Under the pieces are notes generated by a model. It was not told the DNA's origin, searched no databases, and saw only the letters and a program-made list of their open reading frames with translations. Below, piece after piece: positions 26,315 to 35,597 of a stretch of DNA of 64,000 nt (position 1 is the stretch's first letter; each line of letters starts with the position of its first letter). Made by a program: the position numbers and the translations under genes. The DNA comes from Trebonia sp036501515 (GTDB lineage: Bacteria > Actinomycetota > Actinomycetes > Streptosporangiales > Streptosporangiaceae): assembly GCA_036501515.1 (NCBI GenBank), contig DASYAD010000257.1:12541-76540 (forward strand), in the 5' to 3' direction.

Positions 26315-26995
26315 TCAGCGCACCCGGCTGGCCGGCTGGATGGCCGGGAAGAAGCCCTTGACAGTGCCCTCGCTGATCAGGGTGACCGCGCGGGTGCGGT
26401 TGAACTTCTTGCCGTGGTGGCTTTCCAGCGCCAGGATCAGCGCCATGCCCATCACCGCGCGGGCTGATATATCGGGCGACTCGAACGGGAAGCCGTAGCG
26501 GTCCTCGACCTTGCGCCACGCCTCGGCCAGCTGGTCCATCGCGACCGCGAAGTTCTCCCTGTAGAACTTCCTGGCCACCTTGGGGTCGCCGAACAGCACC
26601 AGGCCGAGCAGCGGCAGTATCTGCTCAAGGGTCGAGACCAGCCGCCGGTACAGGCCGGCCATCGTCTCGAACTGGCGCTCAGGGGTCAGCGGCTCGTCCC
26701 GGTCCACGCCCTCGGTCGCGGCGACCAGATCGTCCACCGCCCGCTTGAGCGGCTCGACCACCGCCTCGAAGAACAGCTGGTCCTTGCTTTCGAAGTGGCG
26801 GTAGATCACGCCCTCGCTGATCCCGCTGTGCTCGGCGATCACCTTGATCGTCGTGCCGTTCATGTCGCCCGTCTCGGTGAACGCGCGCCGGGCGGCGTCC
26901 AGGATGGAGCTCTTCCTGGCCTCAGCGGTCAGGCGGCGCCGCTTGGGCGGCGCGTCGACGGCGGGTGCCGCCGGCTTGGTGGTCGTCTTGGGCAT
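26315..26995 (-). CDS. TetR-family transcriptional regulator, candidate repressor of the island
   Basis: A 226-residue TetR regulator. The helix-turn-helix lies at about residues 25-70: KSSILDAARRAFTETG, then TTIKVIAEHSGISEGVIYRHFESKDQLF, the signature recognition helix. The remaining helical domain should bind an effector, possibly an acyl-CoA or pathway metabolite. The Lys/Ala-rich first 15 residues are typical. A GAGGA site precedes the ATG. Its own upstream region (27021-27043) has a motif copy, so autoregulation is likely. It is the only recognisable regulator gene among the motif-bearing genes. Confidence 0.9.
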   Translation of the reverse strand: MPKTTTKPAAPAVDAPPKRRRLTAEARKSSILDAARRAFTETGDMNGTTIKVIAEHSGISEGVIYRHFESKDQLFFEAVVEPLKRAVDDLVAATEGVDRDEPLTPERQFETMAGLYRRLVSTLEQILPLLGLVLFGDPKVARKFYRENFAVAMDQLAEAWRKVEDRYGFPFESPDISARAVMGMALILALESHHGKKFNRTRAVTLISEGTVKGFFPAIQPASRVR

Positions 26996-27020
26996 CGGTC
27001 CTCGCTACCGGACATTGCGC

Positions 27021-27043
27021 GCTGAGTGCGCGCATACTTTCAT
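27021..27043 (-). promoter_or_regulatory. Putative autoregulatory operator of the TetR gene
   Basis: TGAGTGCGCGCATACTTTC; on the minus strand GAAAGTATGCGCGCACTCA. It closely resembles the ferredoxin site at 26242 (GAAGTATGCACTCACTT). It lies about 27 bases upstream of the regulator start. Confidence 0.55.
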
Positions 27044-27135
27044 GGTAGTGGCCGAGGATCATCCCGGCCGTCGCAATTCGGTCCAGGGCTTGGCATGTCG
27101 CGCCCGCGCCCGCGAGCCGGTGCTAGTGCCGCGTG

Positions 27136-28305
27136 CTAGCCAGCCGTCTGGCGCTCGGCGGCCGCCCGCAGCGCCGCGGCGAAACCCCGGTGCAGGTGCT
27201 GCGGGGCCGGCTCGTTGCGGCCGAGGATCACGGTGCCGAGCAGTCCGCCCCGGACGCCGGGCTCGGTCCGGCCTGCCACCCAGAAGTCTTCGCCGTCGAC
27301 CACGGTCCCGCAGATCCAGGGCGCCATCTCCGCCATCGTCGCCCGCTCGTCCTCGCTCAGGCCCGGGCGCAAGTAAGAGGTGTGCACGACCTCGGAGCGG
27401 CCGGGGGCGACCGGGAGGATCTGCCACAGGTCGGCATGCCTGCTGTCGAAGGTCAGGCTCGTGTTCGGGAACAGCGCGTACTGCAGGCTGATGTGCTGCG
27501 ACACGTCGCCCCACTCCGCCTCCGGGCGCTCGCGGAGCTCGGCGATCGTCCGTACGGCCGAGCAGTTGCGCAGGTGCGGCCCGAACGCGTCGAAGGTCAG
27601 CACGCCGCCGTGCGCGTACTTTGCCAGCGTGGTGCGGTGCAGGTAGTTGAAGTGGTAGTTCTCCCTGAAGGTGTCGAGGGTGACCTTCCAGTTGGCGCTG
27701 ACCGGGTGCACGTGCGGCTCGCTTTGCGGCTCCCAGTCCGCGAAGTCGAGCAGCGACAGCTCGTCCGCCAGTTCCAGGCCCAGGTACTCCTCGATGTCCA
27801 CCGCGGGGCCCGGGCGCAACCGCCCGACGATGAGCCCGCGGCCCTCGGCGACCGGCAGTTCCACCAGGCCCTTCTCATCCCGGCACATGCCGTCGAACGC
27901 GTAGCCGGACGGCACCGCCGCCAGGCGGCCGCCGAGGTCGTAGGTCCAGGCATGGAAGGGGCAGGTGAAGTTCTTCGCCCGCCCGGCGCCGTCCGCGACC
28001 CGCACGCCCCGGTGCCGGCAGATGTTGGCGAGCGCGTGCACCTGCCCGGCGTCGTCCCTGGTGAGCAGGACCGGCGTGCCGCACAGGTCGACGGTGCGGA
28101 AGGTTCCGGGTCCGGGCAGCCCGCCGGACAGGCAGAAGACCAGCGGCTGGTCGCGGAACAGGGCCTCGACTTCCGCCGCGTGATGTTCCGGCGAGTAGAT
28201 GTCCGTCCCGAGCTCGAGCACCGCGGGGGCGAGGTCGGTCGTGCGCTGCTCGATATGGCCGAGCAGCCGACGGGCGAGGCTCCGCTCGAGGGCTTCCTTG
28301 TCCAT
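27136..28305 (-). CDS. Rieske non-heme iron oxygenase, large subunit
   Basis: A 389-residue ring-hydroxylating or demethylating oxygenase alpha-type subunit. The Rieske centre is CRHRGVRV...CPFHAWTYDL. The mononuclear iron site lies in DTFRENYHFNYLHRTTL, with two His ligands spaced as usual and the bridging Asp/Glu. The start is the ATG at 28305 with GGAGA upstream; 28 upstream in-frame codons are excluded for lack of a binding site. No small subunit is adjacent, consistent with trimeric alpha-only enzymes. The divergent operator region (28368-28396) separates it from the receptor gene. Confidence 0.9.
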   Translation of the reverse strand: MDKEALERSLARRLLGHIEQRTTDLAPAVLELGTDIYSPEHHAAEVEALFRDQPLVFCLSGGLPGPGTFRTVDLCGTPVLLTRDDAGQVHALANICRHRGVRVADGAGRAKNFTCPFHAWTYDLGGRLAAVPSGYAFDGMCRDEKGLVELPVAEGRGLIVGRLRPGPAVDIEEYLGLELADELSLLDFADWEPQSEPHVHPVSANWKVTLDTFRENYHFNYLHRTTLAKYAHGGVLTFDAFGPHLRNCSAVRTIAELRERPEAEWGDVSQHISLQYALFPNTSLTFDSRHADLWQILPVAPGRSEVVHTSYLRPGLSEDERATMAEMAPWICGTVVDGEDFWVAGRTEPGVRGGLLGTVILGRNEPAPQHLHRGFAAALRAAAERQTAG

Positions 28306-28367
28306 TGCTGTCTCCTCGCCTACCCGGTGACCTGGATCGCCGGCGACCTGGACCATCCCTTCGAGCC

Positions 28368-28396
28368 AGTCTAGACAGTGACCACTCACTCAACAA
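28368..28396 (-). promoter_or_regulatory. Promoter of the Rieske oxygenase with embedded operator
   Basis: On the minus strand TTGTTG (28396-28391) and TAGACT (28373-28368) are 17 bases apart, and the spacer carries AGTGAGTGGTCACT, a perfect inverted pair AGTGA/TCACT. This is the cleanest operator-in-spacer example in the window. Confidence 0.65.
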
Positions 28397-28438
28397 GGCG
28401 CTGATCGGCGGTGTTGCGTTCATGTAACCGAAGGACCA

Positions 28439-28467
28439 TTGCGGGGTGAGTGTTTATTTACTACATT
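28439..28467 (+). promoter_or_regulatory. Promoter of the first receptor gene with embedded operator
   Basis: TTGCGG (28439-28444), 17 bases containing GGTGAGTGTTTATTTAC, then TACATT (28462-28467). The same layout precedes the second receptor gene (35598) and the permease gene (52404). Confidence 0.65.
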
Positions 28468-28558
28468 GAGCGGGGCCAGTGAGACGCAGGTCACTATCGC
28501 AAAGGGTTGGCAAGGTGTCCGTCACGGCGGCGGACACCTGGGGGGAAGGAAGAACTAC

Positions 28559-29824
28559 ATGGTTCTACGCCTCAAGTCCGCGGCGGTTGCCGCCGCGGTT
28601 ATCACTGCCTTGGTCTCGGTCGGCGCATGCTCGTCGAGCAGCAGCAGTAGCAGTTCGGCGGCGGCCAGCGCGGCCACCAGTGCGCCCGCCAGCGGCGGCG
28701 GGACCGCGACGGCGGCAGCCGCTTCGGGCACGCCGGTCACCATCGGCGTCATCTGCTCGTGCTCAGGTCCGTTCGGCACCACGGTCTCCCAGGCCTACAC
28801 GGTTGTCCAGGACTGGGCGAAGTCGGTGAACGCGGCGGGCGGCCTCAACGGGCACCCGGTTACGCTGCTTGAGAAAGACAACGGAAGCGTCGCCGGTACC
28901 GCCCTGACCGACGCCCAGTCGGTGATCGCCGCGAAGCCGGCCGCGATTATCGACCTGGACATCCTCGACGAGGTGTGGCAGAAGGCGGCCTCCTCGGCGA
29001 ACATCCCGGTGATCGGCGGCAACTTCAGCGTCGAGGCCTACTACACGGACCCCGACTGGTACCCGTCCGGGCAGACCAACGACTCGATCACCTACTCGGT
29101 GGCGGCGGTGGCGAAGCAGGCGGGGGCGAAGTCCCTGGCCGACTTCTACTGCGCGGAGAGCGCGCAGTGCCAGTCGAGCGTGCCGCTGATCAAGGCGGCC
29201 GGGCAGTCGGTGGGCGTGCCGGTGGTCTACAGCGCTTCGATCTCGGCCACCGCGCCGAACTACACCGCCCAGTGCGTGGCGGCCAAGCAGGCCGGGGTGC
29301 AGGCGATCTTCATCGGCGACTCGATCACGGTCATCGACCGGGTGGCGAGCGACTGCGACAAGCAGGGCTACGACCCCACCTTCGTGACCGAGGGAACCGG
29401 GTTCCAGGACCTGGCGCTGACCGTGCCGGGCCTCAAGGATCACCTGTGGTCGTCCTACCCGATCCTGCCCTACTACTCCACGGCCTCCTCGATCACGGCG
29501 ATGAACGCGGTCCTGGACAAGTACTCGCCGGGCCTGCGCAGCAACAAGAACATCTGGAGTGAGTTCGCGGTCCAGGGCTGGACGGCGGGCCTGCTGCTGG
29601 CCCAGGGGGTCAAGAACTCCGGGGTCACCGCCTCCCAGGCGATCACGCCGGCGACCGTTACCGCGGGCCTCGACAAGGTTTCCAACGACACGCTGGGCGG
29701 GATCTCGCCGGCGCTGACCTTCTCCGCGGGCAAGCCGCACCCGGTTGACTGCTGGTTCACCGGGCGGGTGCAGAACGGCGTGGCCAGCCAGGTCGGCGGC
29801 CTGACCTGCCAGAAGAGCAGCTAG
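28559..29824 (+). CDS. ABC-transporter solute-binding lipoprotein (Liv family)
   Basis: A 421-residue periplasmic-binding-fold lipoprotein. The signal peptide ends at the lipobox VSVGACSSS, followed by a Ser/Ala-rich linker. The mature part is type I binding-fold (VTIGVICSCSGPFG, AKSVNAAGGLNGHPVTLLEKDN, DPDWYPSGQTNDSITYS), as in branched-chain amino acid and aromatic-acid receptors. It has several Cys residues. The ATG follows GGGGGAAGGAAG. A near-identical paralogue at 35714-36979 has the same length. The membrane components are encoded at 52492-56050. A strong hairpin terminator follows at 29832. Confidence 0.9.
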   Translation: MVLRLKSAAVAAAVITALVSVGACSSSSSSSSSAAASAATSAPASGGGTATAAAASGTPVTIGVICSCSGPFGTTVSQAYTVVQDWAKSVNAAGGLNGHPVTLLEKDNGSVAGTALTDAQSVIAAKPAAIIDLDILDEVWQKAASSANIPVIGGNFSVEAYYTDPDWYPSGQTNDSITYSVAAVAKQAGAKSLADFYCAESAQCQSSVPLIKAAGQSVGVPVVYSASISATAPNYTAQCVAAKQAGVQAIFIGDSITVIDRVASDCDKQGYDPTFVTEGTGFQDLALTVPGLKDHLWSSYPILPYYSTASSITAMNAVLDKYSPGLRSNKNIWSEFAVQGWTAGLLLAQGVKNSGVTASQAITPATVTAGLDKVSNDTLGGISPALTFSAGKPHPVDCWFTGRVQNGVASQVGGLTCQKSS

Positions 29825-29831
29825 CCAGACT

Positions 29832-29867
29832 CCGGGGTGGTGCGCTTACGGCCGCGCACCACCCCGG
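29832..29867 (+). terminator. Rho-independent-like hairpin after the first receptor gene
   Basis: A perfect 14-bp stem (29832-29845 with 29854-29867; CCGGGGTGGTGCGC) and an eight-base loop, starting 8 bases after the stop codon. No T-tract follows, as is common in actinobacteria. Confidence 0.75.
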
Positions 29868-29922
29868 TCAGCGACCCGGCTCCGCTGAGCGCGCCCAGCT
29901 CGCGCTCGGGCACAGCTGCCTC

Positions 29923-31122
29923 TTAGCGGCGGATAAGGCGGAGCCGGAGCTCGTCAAGCCCGTTTCCCTGCGGCGACAGGTACGGGCGCGGAGTTGTCCC
30001 GGGTTCGAGTTCAACCGCCGCTACCAGGTCGAGCAGCGTGTTCAGCAGGGTGGCGCCCGCGTGGCGGACGACGTGGGCGCCGACGCAGGTGTGCGTGCCC
30101 CAGCCGAAGGCGACGTGCGGCGGCTGGCCCGCACGGTCGAGGCGGAACGTCTCCGGGTCCTCGTAGACGGTCTCGTCCCGGTTGGCAGAAGCCAGCCCCA
30201 GCAGGACCTTCTCGCCTGCGGTGAGGCTCGTCTCGTGCACCTGGGCCGGCTCCCGGCAGGTCCGCGAGATGAACATGCTCGGCGAGTCCCGGCGCAGCGA
30301 CTCCTCGACGGCGTCGGGCACCCGCGCCCGGTCCGCGCGCAGGGCCTCGACCAGCGCCGGCTCTCCTGCCAGGGACAACAGCGTGTTGTTGATGAAGTTG
30401 CCCATCGTGTTGCCGCCGGCGGTCGGGATGCTGACCAGGATCATCCGCTGCAGCGTCCGCGGCAGCGGCTTGCCGTCGAGCTCGGCGGTGACCACCAGCG
30501 TGAGCGCGTCGTCGGGACGCTCGGCCGCCCTGGTCCGGTCGTCGATGTGCTGGTCGAGGTACTCGAGCAGGTCCGGGTAGCACTGCTCGAAGCCGGCGCC
30601 GCGGTCGTTGCGGTTGGTGAATGAGAAGCCCGAGCGGATCATGTCCCTGACCCAGCGGCGCCAGCGCGGCGCGTCGTCCTCGGGAAATCCCGCCAGCCGC
30701 ATCATCAGCCGTCCGGCGAACGGCGCGGTGAAGTCCTCCACTACCTCGCCGCCGCCCGCCTCGAGCAGCGGGGCGAGGAGCTCGGTGATGAGCGCGCGCA
30801 CCGCGGGGGTGGCCGCCTCGGCCCGCTGGCGGGAGAGCAGGTCGCGCAGCAGCCGCCGCAGCGGGACGTGCAGCGGCGGGTCGTATTCGAAGAAGAAGAA
30901 CCGGTCCTGCTCCGGCACCGCGATGCCGGGGGCGCGGGCGGCGTTCGCATTCGACATGTGCGCGTCGCTCAGCATGGCCTTCACGTCGGCGTAGCGCGGC
31001 ACGACCAGCATTCCCGAGCTGAGCCTGGCGACCGGGCAGCTGGCGCGGAGCTCCGCCATCGCCTCGTGGTGCCGGCTGCCTTGTTGCGGATCGAAGGGAT
31101 CGAACCCCCGGGGCGTCGGCAT
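29923..31122 (-). CDS. Cytochrome P450
   Basis: A 399-residue P450, more divergent than the two paralogues at 8504 and 56460. I-helix PTAGGNTMGN, ExxR pair ESLRRDSP, heme loop FGWGTHTCVGAHVVRH with the axial Cys. The ATG at 31122 has no binding site and lies about 9 bases downstream of the -10-like TATATT, suggesting a leaderless message. Substrate unknown; likely a different step from the other P450s. Confidence 0.92.
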   Translation of the reverse strand: MPTPRGFDPFDPQQGSRHHEAMAELRASCPVARLSSGMLVVPRYADVKAMLSDAHMSNANAARAPGIAVPEQDRFFFFEYDPPLHVPLRRLLRDLLSRQRAEAATPAVRALITELLAPLLEAGGGEVVEDFTAPFAGRLMMRLAGFPEDDAPRWRRWVRDMIRSGFSFTNRNDRGAGFEQCYPDLLEYLDQHIDDRTRAAERPDDALTLVVTAELDGKPLPRTLQRMILVSIPTAGGNTMGNFINNTLLSLAGEPALVEALRADRARVPDAVEESLRRDSPSMFISRTCREPAQVHETSLTAGEKVLLGLASANRDETVYEDPETFRLDRAGQPPHVAFGWGTHTCVGAHVVRHAGATLLNTLLDLVAAVELEPGTTPRPYLSPQGNGLDELRLRLIRR

Positions 31123-31130
31123 AACCGCAC

Positions 31131-31154
31131 AATATAGTAAGCGTTCACAGACTT
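31131..31154 (-). promoter_or_regulatory. Operator/promoter of the P450 at 29923
   Basis: TAGTAAGCGTTCACAGACTT. On the minus strand CTGTGAACGCTTACTA lies directly before TATATT (31136-31131), a good -10 box close to the ATG at 31122. Confidence 0.5.
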
Positions 31155-31176
31155 CCAGGTTTCCCGGCCGCCCGCC

Positions 31177-32145
31177 TCACTCGGCGGTGAATGATTCCAC
31201 CCGCCCGAAGATCTTGTGCAGCCGCTCGAGGACGGGACCCGGCAGCGGCCCGGAGTTGATCGATGCGACGTTGTCGCGCAGGTGCTCGACCCGCCCGGTA
31301 CTGGTGAGGATCACGTCGGCCCCGGGCGCGTGCCGGTTGAACCGGTAGCAGGCGTCAGCCAGCGACCGGACGGACGGGTCGTCGAGGAGGAAGCCCAGCG
31401 GCCGGCCGGGGTCGAGGTCGGCCGGGTCGACCTCGCCGGCGGCGGCCAGCTCGTCAATGAGCGCCTGGGCCCGCTCGGGGGTGGCGAGCCGCCTGCGCAC
31501 CGCGTACATGCACTGGGTGCCGATGTCCCTGGCTTTCGTGTACGGCAGCACCCTTGTCAGCGCCGTCTGGTTGACGAAGTTGAAGCCGACCATCACCACG
31601 TCGAACACATCGTCGTGCAAGGCGAGCTGCAGCATCTGGTGGCCGGGGTCGACGAAGAAACGCTCGGAGATGGCCAGGAACCGGATCTTTCCCTGCTCGC
31701 GCATCCGGATCATCTCAGGGACGAACGCGTCAGCGCACTGCCGGTACTGGTTGGGGCATACTCCGTGCAGGTAGAACACGTCGATGTAGTCCGTGCCGAG
31801 GCGGCGGAGGTTGCCGTCGACCAGCTCGCGGAACTCCCCGGCGGTGATCAGCTCGTCGCCCGCCGGCGCCGCGCTCCGGCGGTAGACCTGGTTCTTGGTG
31901 GAGATGACGACCGAGTCGCGACGGCCCGCGACGGCCTCGGCGACGATCTCCTCGGTGCGGTAGTCGGCGGCGGTGTCGATGAAGTCGATGCCCTCGTCCA
32001 GGGCGGCCCGCAGCACGCGCACCGACTGCGCGGCCGTGGCGCCGTACTCCTGGCCGAGCCGGCTGAAGCCGCCGGTGCCGATCGAGGCGACGGAGACGTC
32101 CAGGTTGGTGCGGCCGAGCCTGGCCCGGCCCATCGCGGCAGCCAT
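31177..32145 (-). CDS. Aldo/keto reductase
   Basis: A 322-residue AKR superfamily protein. FIDTAADYRTEEIVAEAV has the catalytic Asp/Tyr motif, and VVISTKNQV matches the Lys strand, although Lys is followed by Asn-Gln-Val. The active-site His is in IDVFYLHGV. It reduces a carbonyl or oxidises an alcohol with NADP(H). The ATG at 32145 lies 7 bases after the stop of the SnoaL-like gene, so the two form an operon. Confidence 0.88.
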   Translation of the reverse strand: MAAAMGRARLGRTNLDVSVASIGTGGFSRLGQEYGATAAQSVRVLRAALDEGIDFIDTAADYRTEEIVAEAVAGRRDSVVISTKNQVYRRSAAPAGDELITAGEFRELVDGNLRRLGTDYIDVFYLHGVCPNQYRQCADAFVPEMIRMREQGKIRFLAISERFFVDPGHQMLQLALHDDVFDVVMVGFNFVNQTALTRVLPYTKARDIGTQCMYAVRRRLATPERAQALIDELAAAGEVDPADLDPGRPLGFLLDDPSVRSLADACYRFNRHAPGADVILTSTGRVEHLRDNVASINSGPLPGPVLERLHKIFGRVESFTAE

Positions 32146-32152
32146 CGGGGCC

Positions 32153-32530
32153 CTAGAGGGCTTCCATCCAGGCGTTGATCTCCGGGCTGTCGCGGTCGAC
32201 CTTCTCGGAGTAGTAGTGCCCGGTCAAGATGGTGCCGGTGGCCGGGTCGACCTCGTAGATGACCACGGCTTCCATCTCCAGGCCGGCCGACCGGTAGGTG
32301 TTCTGCACCCAGATCTCGTTGCCGTGCTCCACGATCCGGCGTACCTCGATGCGGCCCTCAGGATGGGCGGTCATCAGCCCGCGCATGTTCTTGACTTCCT
32401 GGGCGCGGCCCTTGAACCCGCGCGCGGGGTGCTGGGGGACGATCATCTCGAAGTCAGCGTGGAAGGCGGCCTCGACGCCGTCCACGTCTCCCCGGTTGAC
32501 CGCCTCGACGAAACGCAGCACCGCGTTCAC
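32153..32530 (-). CDS. SnoaL/NTF2-fold protein
   Basis: A 125-residue NTF2-like protein (VLRFVEAVNRGDVDGVEAAFHADFEM). Such proteins act as cyclases, isomerases or hydrolases, or as non-catalytic subunits. The GTG at 32530 is placed seven bases after GGAGG. A second NTF2-like protein is at 51988-52395. Confidence 0.78.
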   Translation of the reverse strand: MNAVLRFVEAVNRGDVDGVEAAFHADFEMIVPQHPARGFKGRAQEVKNMRGLMTAHPEGRIEVRRIVEHGNEIWVQNTYRSAGLEMEAVVIYEVDPATGTILTGHYYSEKVDRDSPEINAWMEAL

Positions 32531-32608
32531 CACAGCACCTCCTGGTTGACTCGCTGTGCGGCCATCTTCCGCTGGCCCGGCGACCCGGCGCAAGGCGAAT
32601 CAGCAAAA

Positions 32609-32633
32609 ATGTGAGTGGGTGATTACTTACATC
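32609..32633. promoter_or_regulatory. Putative operator between SnoaL-like and SDR genes
   Basis: GTGAGTGGGTGATTACTTAC followed by ATC. A degenerate copy of the palindrome located between divergent starts; TACATC could be the -10 for the rightward SDR gene. Confidence 0.45.
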
Positions 32634-32694
32634 ACGGGTCATTCTCGGGTTATTCTGCGAGCGTGCGGCAGGGAAGCCGATCTCCGGGAGGGTA

Positions 32695-33537
32695 ATGAGC
32701 GAGCGTCAGGGGCGTGTTGCGGGCAAGGTCGCGATCGTGACCGGGGCCGGCTCGACGCCGGGGCCCGGCATGGCCACCGGCCGCGCCTGCGCCATCGTGC
32801 TGGCCCGGGAAGGGGCCAGCGTGCTGCTGGCCGACGTAATCGGCGAGCGGGCCGAGGAGACGCGGGCGCTCATCGAGAAGGAAGGCGGCACCGCGGCCGT
32901 CTTCGCCGGCGACATGACGAAGGGCGCCGACTGCGACGCCATGGTGCGGGCGGCGGTCGACGCCTACGGCACGCTGGACATCCTGGTGAACAACATCGGG
33001 GTCGCGCACGCCGGGAACGTGGTGGACACCACCGAGGAGACCTGGGACCGGATCTTGAGCCTCAGCCTCAAGACGGCGTTCCTTGCCAGCAAGAGCGCGG
33101 TCCCGGTGATGACGGCCAAGCGCTCGGGCGCGATCGTCAACATCGGGTCGATCACCGGCTCACGCGGCGGCAACTACGTCGCCTACGCGGCGGCCAAGGG
33201 CGGGATCAACGCGATGACCGTCGACATGGCCTACTCGCACGGCCGCGACGGTATCCGGGTGAACGCCCTCGCGCCCGGGCACATCACGACTCCCTTGCTG
33301 TTCTCGGTCACCGGCGTGTCGCCGCAGTCCGAGTACCGGCAGCGGCTGGCGGCCGCCTCCGGGCTGACCGGGACGAACGGCGACGGCTGGGACGTCGGCT
33401 ACGCGGCCGCGTTCCTCGCCAGCGACGAGGCCCGCTGGATCACCGGCGCCGTGCATCCGGTCGACGGCGGGGTGATGGCGGTGACTCCGCTGATGATGGC
33501 GCCCTACCTGCGGGCCGAGCAGGCCCCGCCCGAATGA
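32695..33537 (+). CDS. Short-chain dehydrogenase/reductase
   Basis: A 280-residue SDR. It has the NAD(P)-binding loop near the start (TGAGSTPGPGMATG, with a slightly longer loop than TGxxxGxG) and NNIGVAHAG. Catalytic Ser is in NIGSITGS, and Tyr/Lys in YAAAKGG. GGGAGG precedes the ATG. It is upstream of the BVMO gene by 63 bases and probably co-transcribed, making an alcohol-to-ketone step before Baeyer-Villiger oxidation plausible. Confidence 0.92.
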   Translation: MSERQGRVAGKVAIVTGAGSTPGPGMATGRACAIVLAREGASVLLADVIGERAEETRALIEKEGGTAAVFAGDMTKGADCDAMVRAAVDAYGTLDILVNNIGVAHAGNVVDTTEETWDRILSLSLKTAFLASKSAVPVMTAKRSGAIVNIGSITGSRGGNYVAYAAAKGGINAMTVDMAYSHGRDGIRVNALAPGHITTPLLFSVTGVSPQSEYRQRLAAASGLTGTNGDGWDVGYAAAFLASDEARWITGAVHPVDGGVMAVTPLMMAPYLRAEQAPPE

Positions 33538-33600
33538 GCCCGGTCCCCGTGACGTACCCGCAGGCAGACCGTTCATCAAGAAGGAAGTGACGGCACCGAT

Positions 33601-35553
33601 ATGAGCGCTGGGCAGGACTCGGTGAGCGCGGAGCTGCTCGCGGCCACCGATGAGTTTATCGACGACGCGGTGAACTACGCCGATCCCATGGCTCTTCGCG
33701 GACTGCTGTACCAGCTGACCGGTGACGAGGCTGTCGCGGCGACCAAGATGGGCTCCGTCGCGGGATACACCGGCGGGAACCTCGCGACCGGGCTCACCGA
33801 TCCGGCCGACGTGGCCCTGCTGCGCGCGAAGGCCGCCCAGTTCCTCAAGTCGCACCGCGACGCGGGGGCCGGGCCGCTCGGCATCGGGCCGGCCGACCGG
33901 ATCCCGCGCAGCCTCGCCCTGTCCGGAGGGGTGGACCAGCTTCCGCCCGAGGATGTGGAGCTGTGGGTCGAGGAACTCGCCCTGGACCCGTGGGTCCGCG
34001 GGCTGACCTGGGACGAGCCGCCGGCCCCGGCAGTGCTCGAGAGGTTCACGGCCGTCGTGGTCGGGGCGGGGATGGGCGGCCTCAACGCGGCGGCGCAGCT
34101 CATGCACGCCGGCCTCGACGTCACCGTGCTTGAGAAGAACTCCGCCGTCGGCGGCACCTGGCACGAGAACCGCTACCCGGGCGCGCGGGTCGACTCGCCC
34201 AGCCGCGCCTACACCCATATCCTCGGCGCCAGTTTCGACCAGCCCGCGCCCTGGTGCTCACAGGCGGACAACGAGCGCTACTTCAACTGGGTGGCCGATG
34301 AGTACGGGGTCCGCCAGCACATCGTGTTCGACACCGAGGTGACGACGATGACCTGGCACGAGGAGACCGCGACGTGGGAAGTGGTCGCCAGGGGCCCGGG
34401 CGGGGAGCGGGTGTACCGGCCCAGCATCGTCGTCACCGCGGTCGGTCTCCTCTCGCGGCCGAGCCTGCCGGTGATCGCGGGCATGGACGACTTCGCGGGG
34501 CCGTCCTTCCACACCGCGCGCTGGCCGCGGGGCCTTGAGCTCGGCGACAAGACGGTGGGGGTGATCGGCACCGGGTGCTCCGGTGTCCAGCTGGTGCCCG
34601 AGCTGGCGAAGCTGGCCGCCCGGGTCACGGTATTCCAGCGGACGCCGCAGTGGCTGTTCGAGCACCAGGGGTACCTCGCCCCCTTCCCGCCCCAGCTGAC
34701 CTGGCTGGACCGCAACTTCCCGTACCACGCGAACTTCATGCGGTTCCGGACCAACTGGCTGCTCGGGCCCTACCTGTCCGGTCCGACCCGGGAGATCGAC
34801 CCGGACTTCGTCGATCCCCATGCCCGCAGCGCCGTCAACAAGACGATCCGCGACGAGCGCGTCGCGTTCATCAACAAGAAGCTGGCCAGCAGGCCGGAGC
34901 TGATCGAGAAGATGGTCCCGCCGCACCCGCCGATGTCGGCGCGGCCGGTTCAGGTCGACTCCGACTACAACCTGTACGACGCGGTCATGCGCGACAACGT
35001 CGAGCTGGTCACCAGCGGGATCGAGCGGGTCACCGCGACCGGCGTCCGAACCGTCGACGGCGCCGGCCACGACGTGGACGTGCTCGTCTACGCCACCGGG
35101 TTCCGGGCGAACGAGTGCCTGTGGCCGATGGAGGTGACCGGCCGCGGCGGCCGGTCGGTGCAGGACCTGTGGTCGAAGGACGGCCCGCGCGCCTACCTGG
35201 GCGCGATGGTGCCTGGATTCCCGAACCTGTTCATGATCTACGGCCCGAACATGAACCCCTACGGCGGCCTGGGCGTGGTCAACCATCAGGAGATGGTCGC
35301 CCGCTGGCTGCTCGCTTGCGTCGAGGAGCTGATCGTCAGCGGCAAGAGCTCAGTCGACGTGACCGAGCGGGCGTACTGGCGCTACAACGACGAGCTCGAC
35401 GCCCGCGAGACGCACAAGATCTACAAGGACCCGCGGGCGAGCAGCTACTACACCAACGCGCAGGGCCGCTCCGCGGTGAACTGCCCCTTCCCTGGCAACG
35501 AGATGTGGCACCGGCTGCGCCGGCCCGATTTCGCCGACCTGATCGTGACCTGA
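33601..35553 (+). CDS. Type I Baeyer-Villiger monooxygenase with N-terminal extension
   Basis: A 650-residue flavoprotein monooxygenase. FAD-binding VVVGAGMGGLNAA begins near residue 150. GGTWHENRYPGARVDSPS is typical. The type I BVMO fingerprint FxGxxxHTxxW[PD] appears as FAGPSFHTARWP. The NADP loop is VIGTGCSGVQ. The about-145-residue N-terminal extension and total length resemble 4-hydroxyacetophenone monooxygenase-type enzymes. It converts a ketone to an ester or lactone, a key C-C cleavage step. Confidence 0.93.
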   Translation: MSAGQDSVSAELLAATDEFIDDAVNYADPMALRGLLYQLTGDEAVAATKMGSVAGYTGGNLATGLTDPADVALLRAKAAQFLKSHRDAGAGPLGIGPADRIPRSLALSGGVDQLPPEDVELWVEELALDPWVRGLTWDEPPAPAVLERFTAVVVGAGMGGLNAAAQLMHAGLDVTVLEKNSAVGGTWHENRYPGARVDSPSRAYTHILGASFDQPAPWCSQADNERYFNWVADEYGVRQHIVFDTEVTTMTWHEETATWEVVARGPGGERVYRPSIVVTAVGLLSRPSLPVIAGMDDFAGPSFHTARWPRGLELGDKTVGVIGTGCSGVQLVPELAKLAARVTVFQRTPQWLFEHQGYLAPFPPQLTWLDRNFPYHANFMRFRTNWLLGPYLSGPTREIDPDFVDPHARSAVNKTIRDERVAFINKKLASRPELIEKMVPPHPPMSARPVQVDSDYNLYDAVMRDNVELVTSGIERVTATGVRTVDGAGHDVDVLVYATGFRANECLWPMEVTGRGGRSVQDLWSKDGPRAYLGAMVPGFPNLFMIYGPNMNPYGGLGVVNHQEMVARWLLACVEELIVSGKSSVDVTERAYWRYNDELDARETHKIYKDPRASSYYTNAQGRSAVNCPFPGNEMWHRLRRPDFADLIVT

Positions 35554-35597
35554 GTACCAGGCCGCGCACCCCGCGCGAGCCAGGCTCAGGTAGCCCA

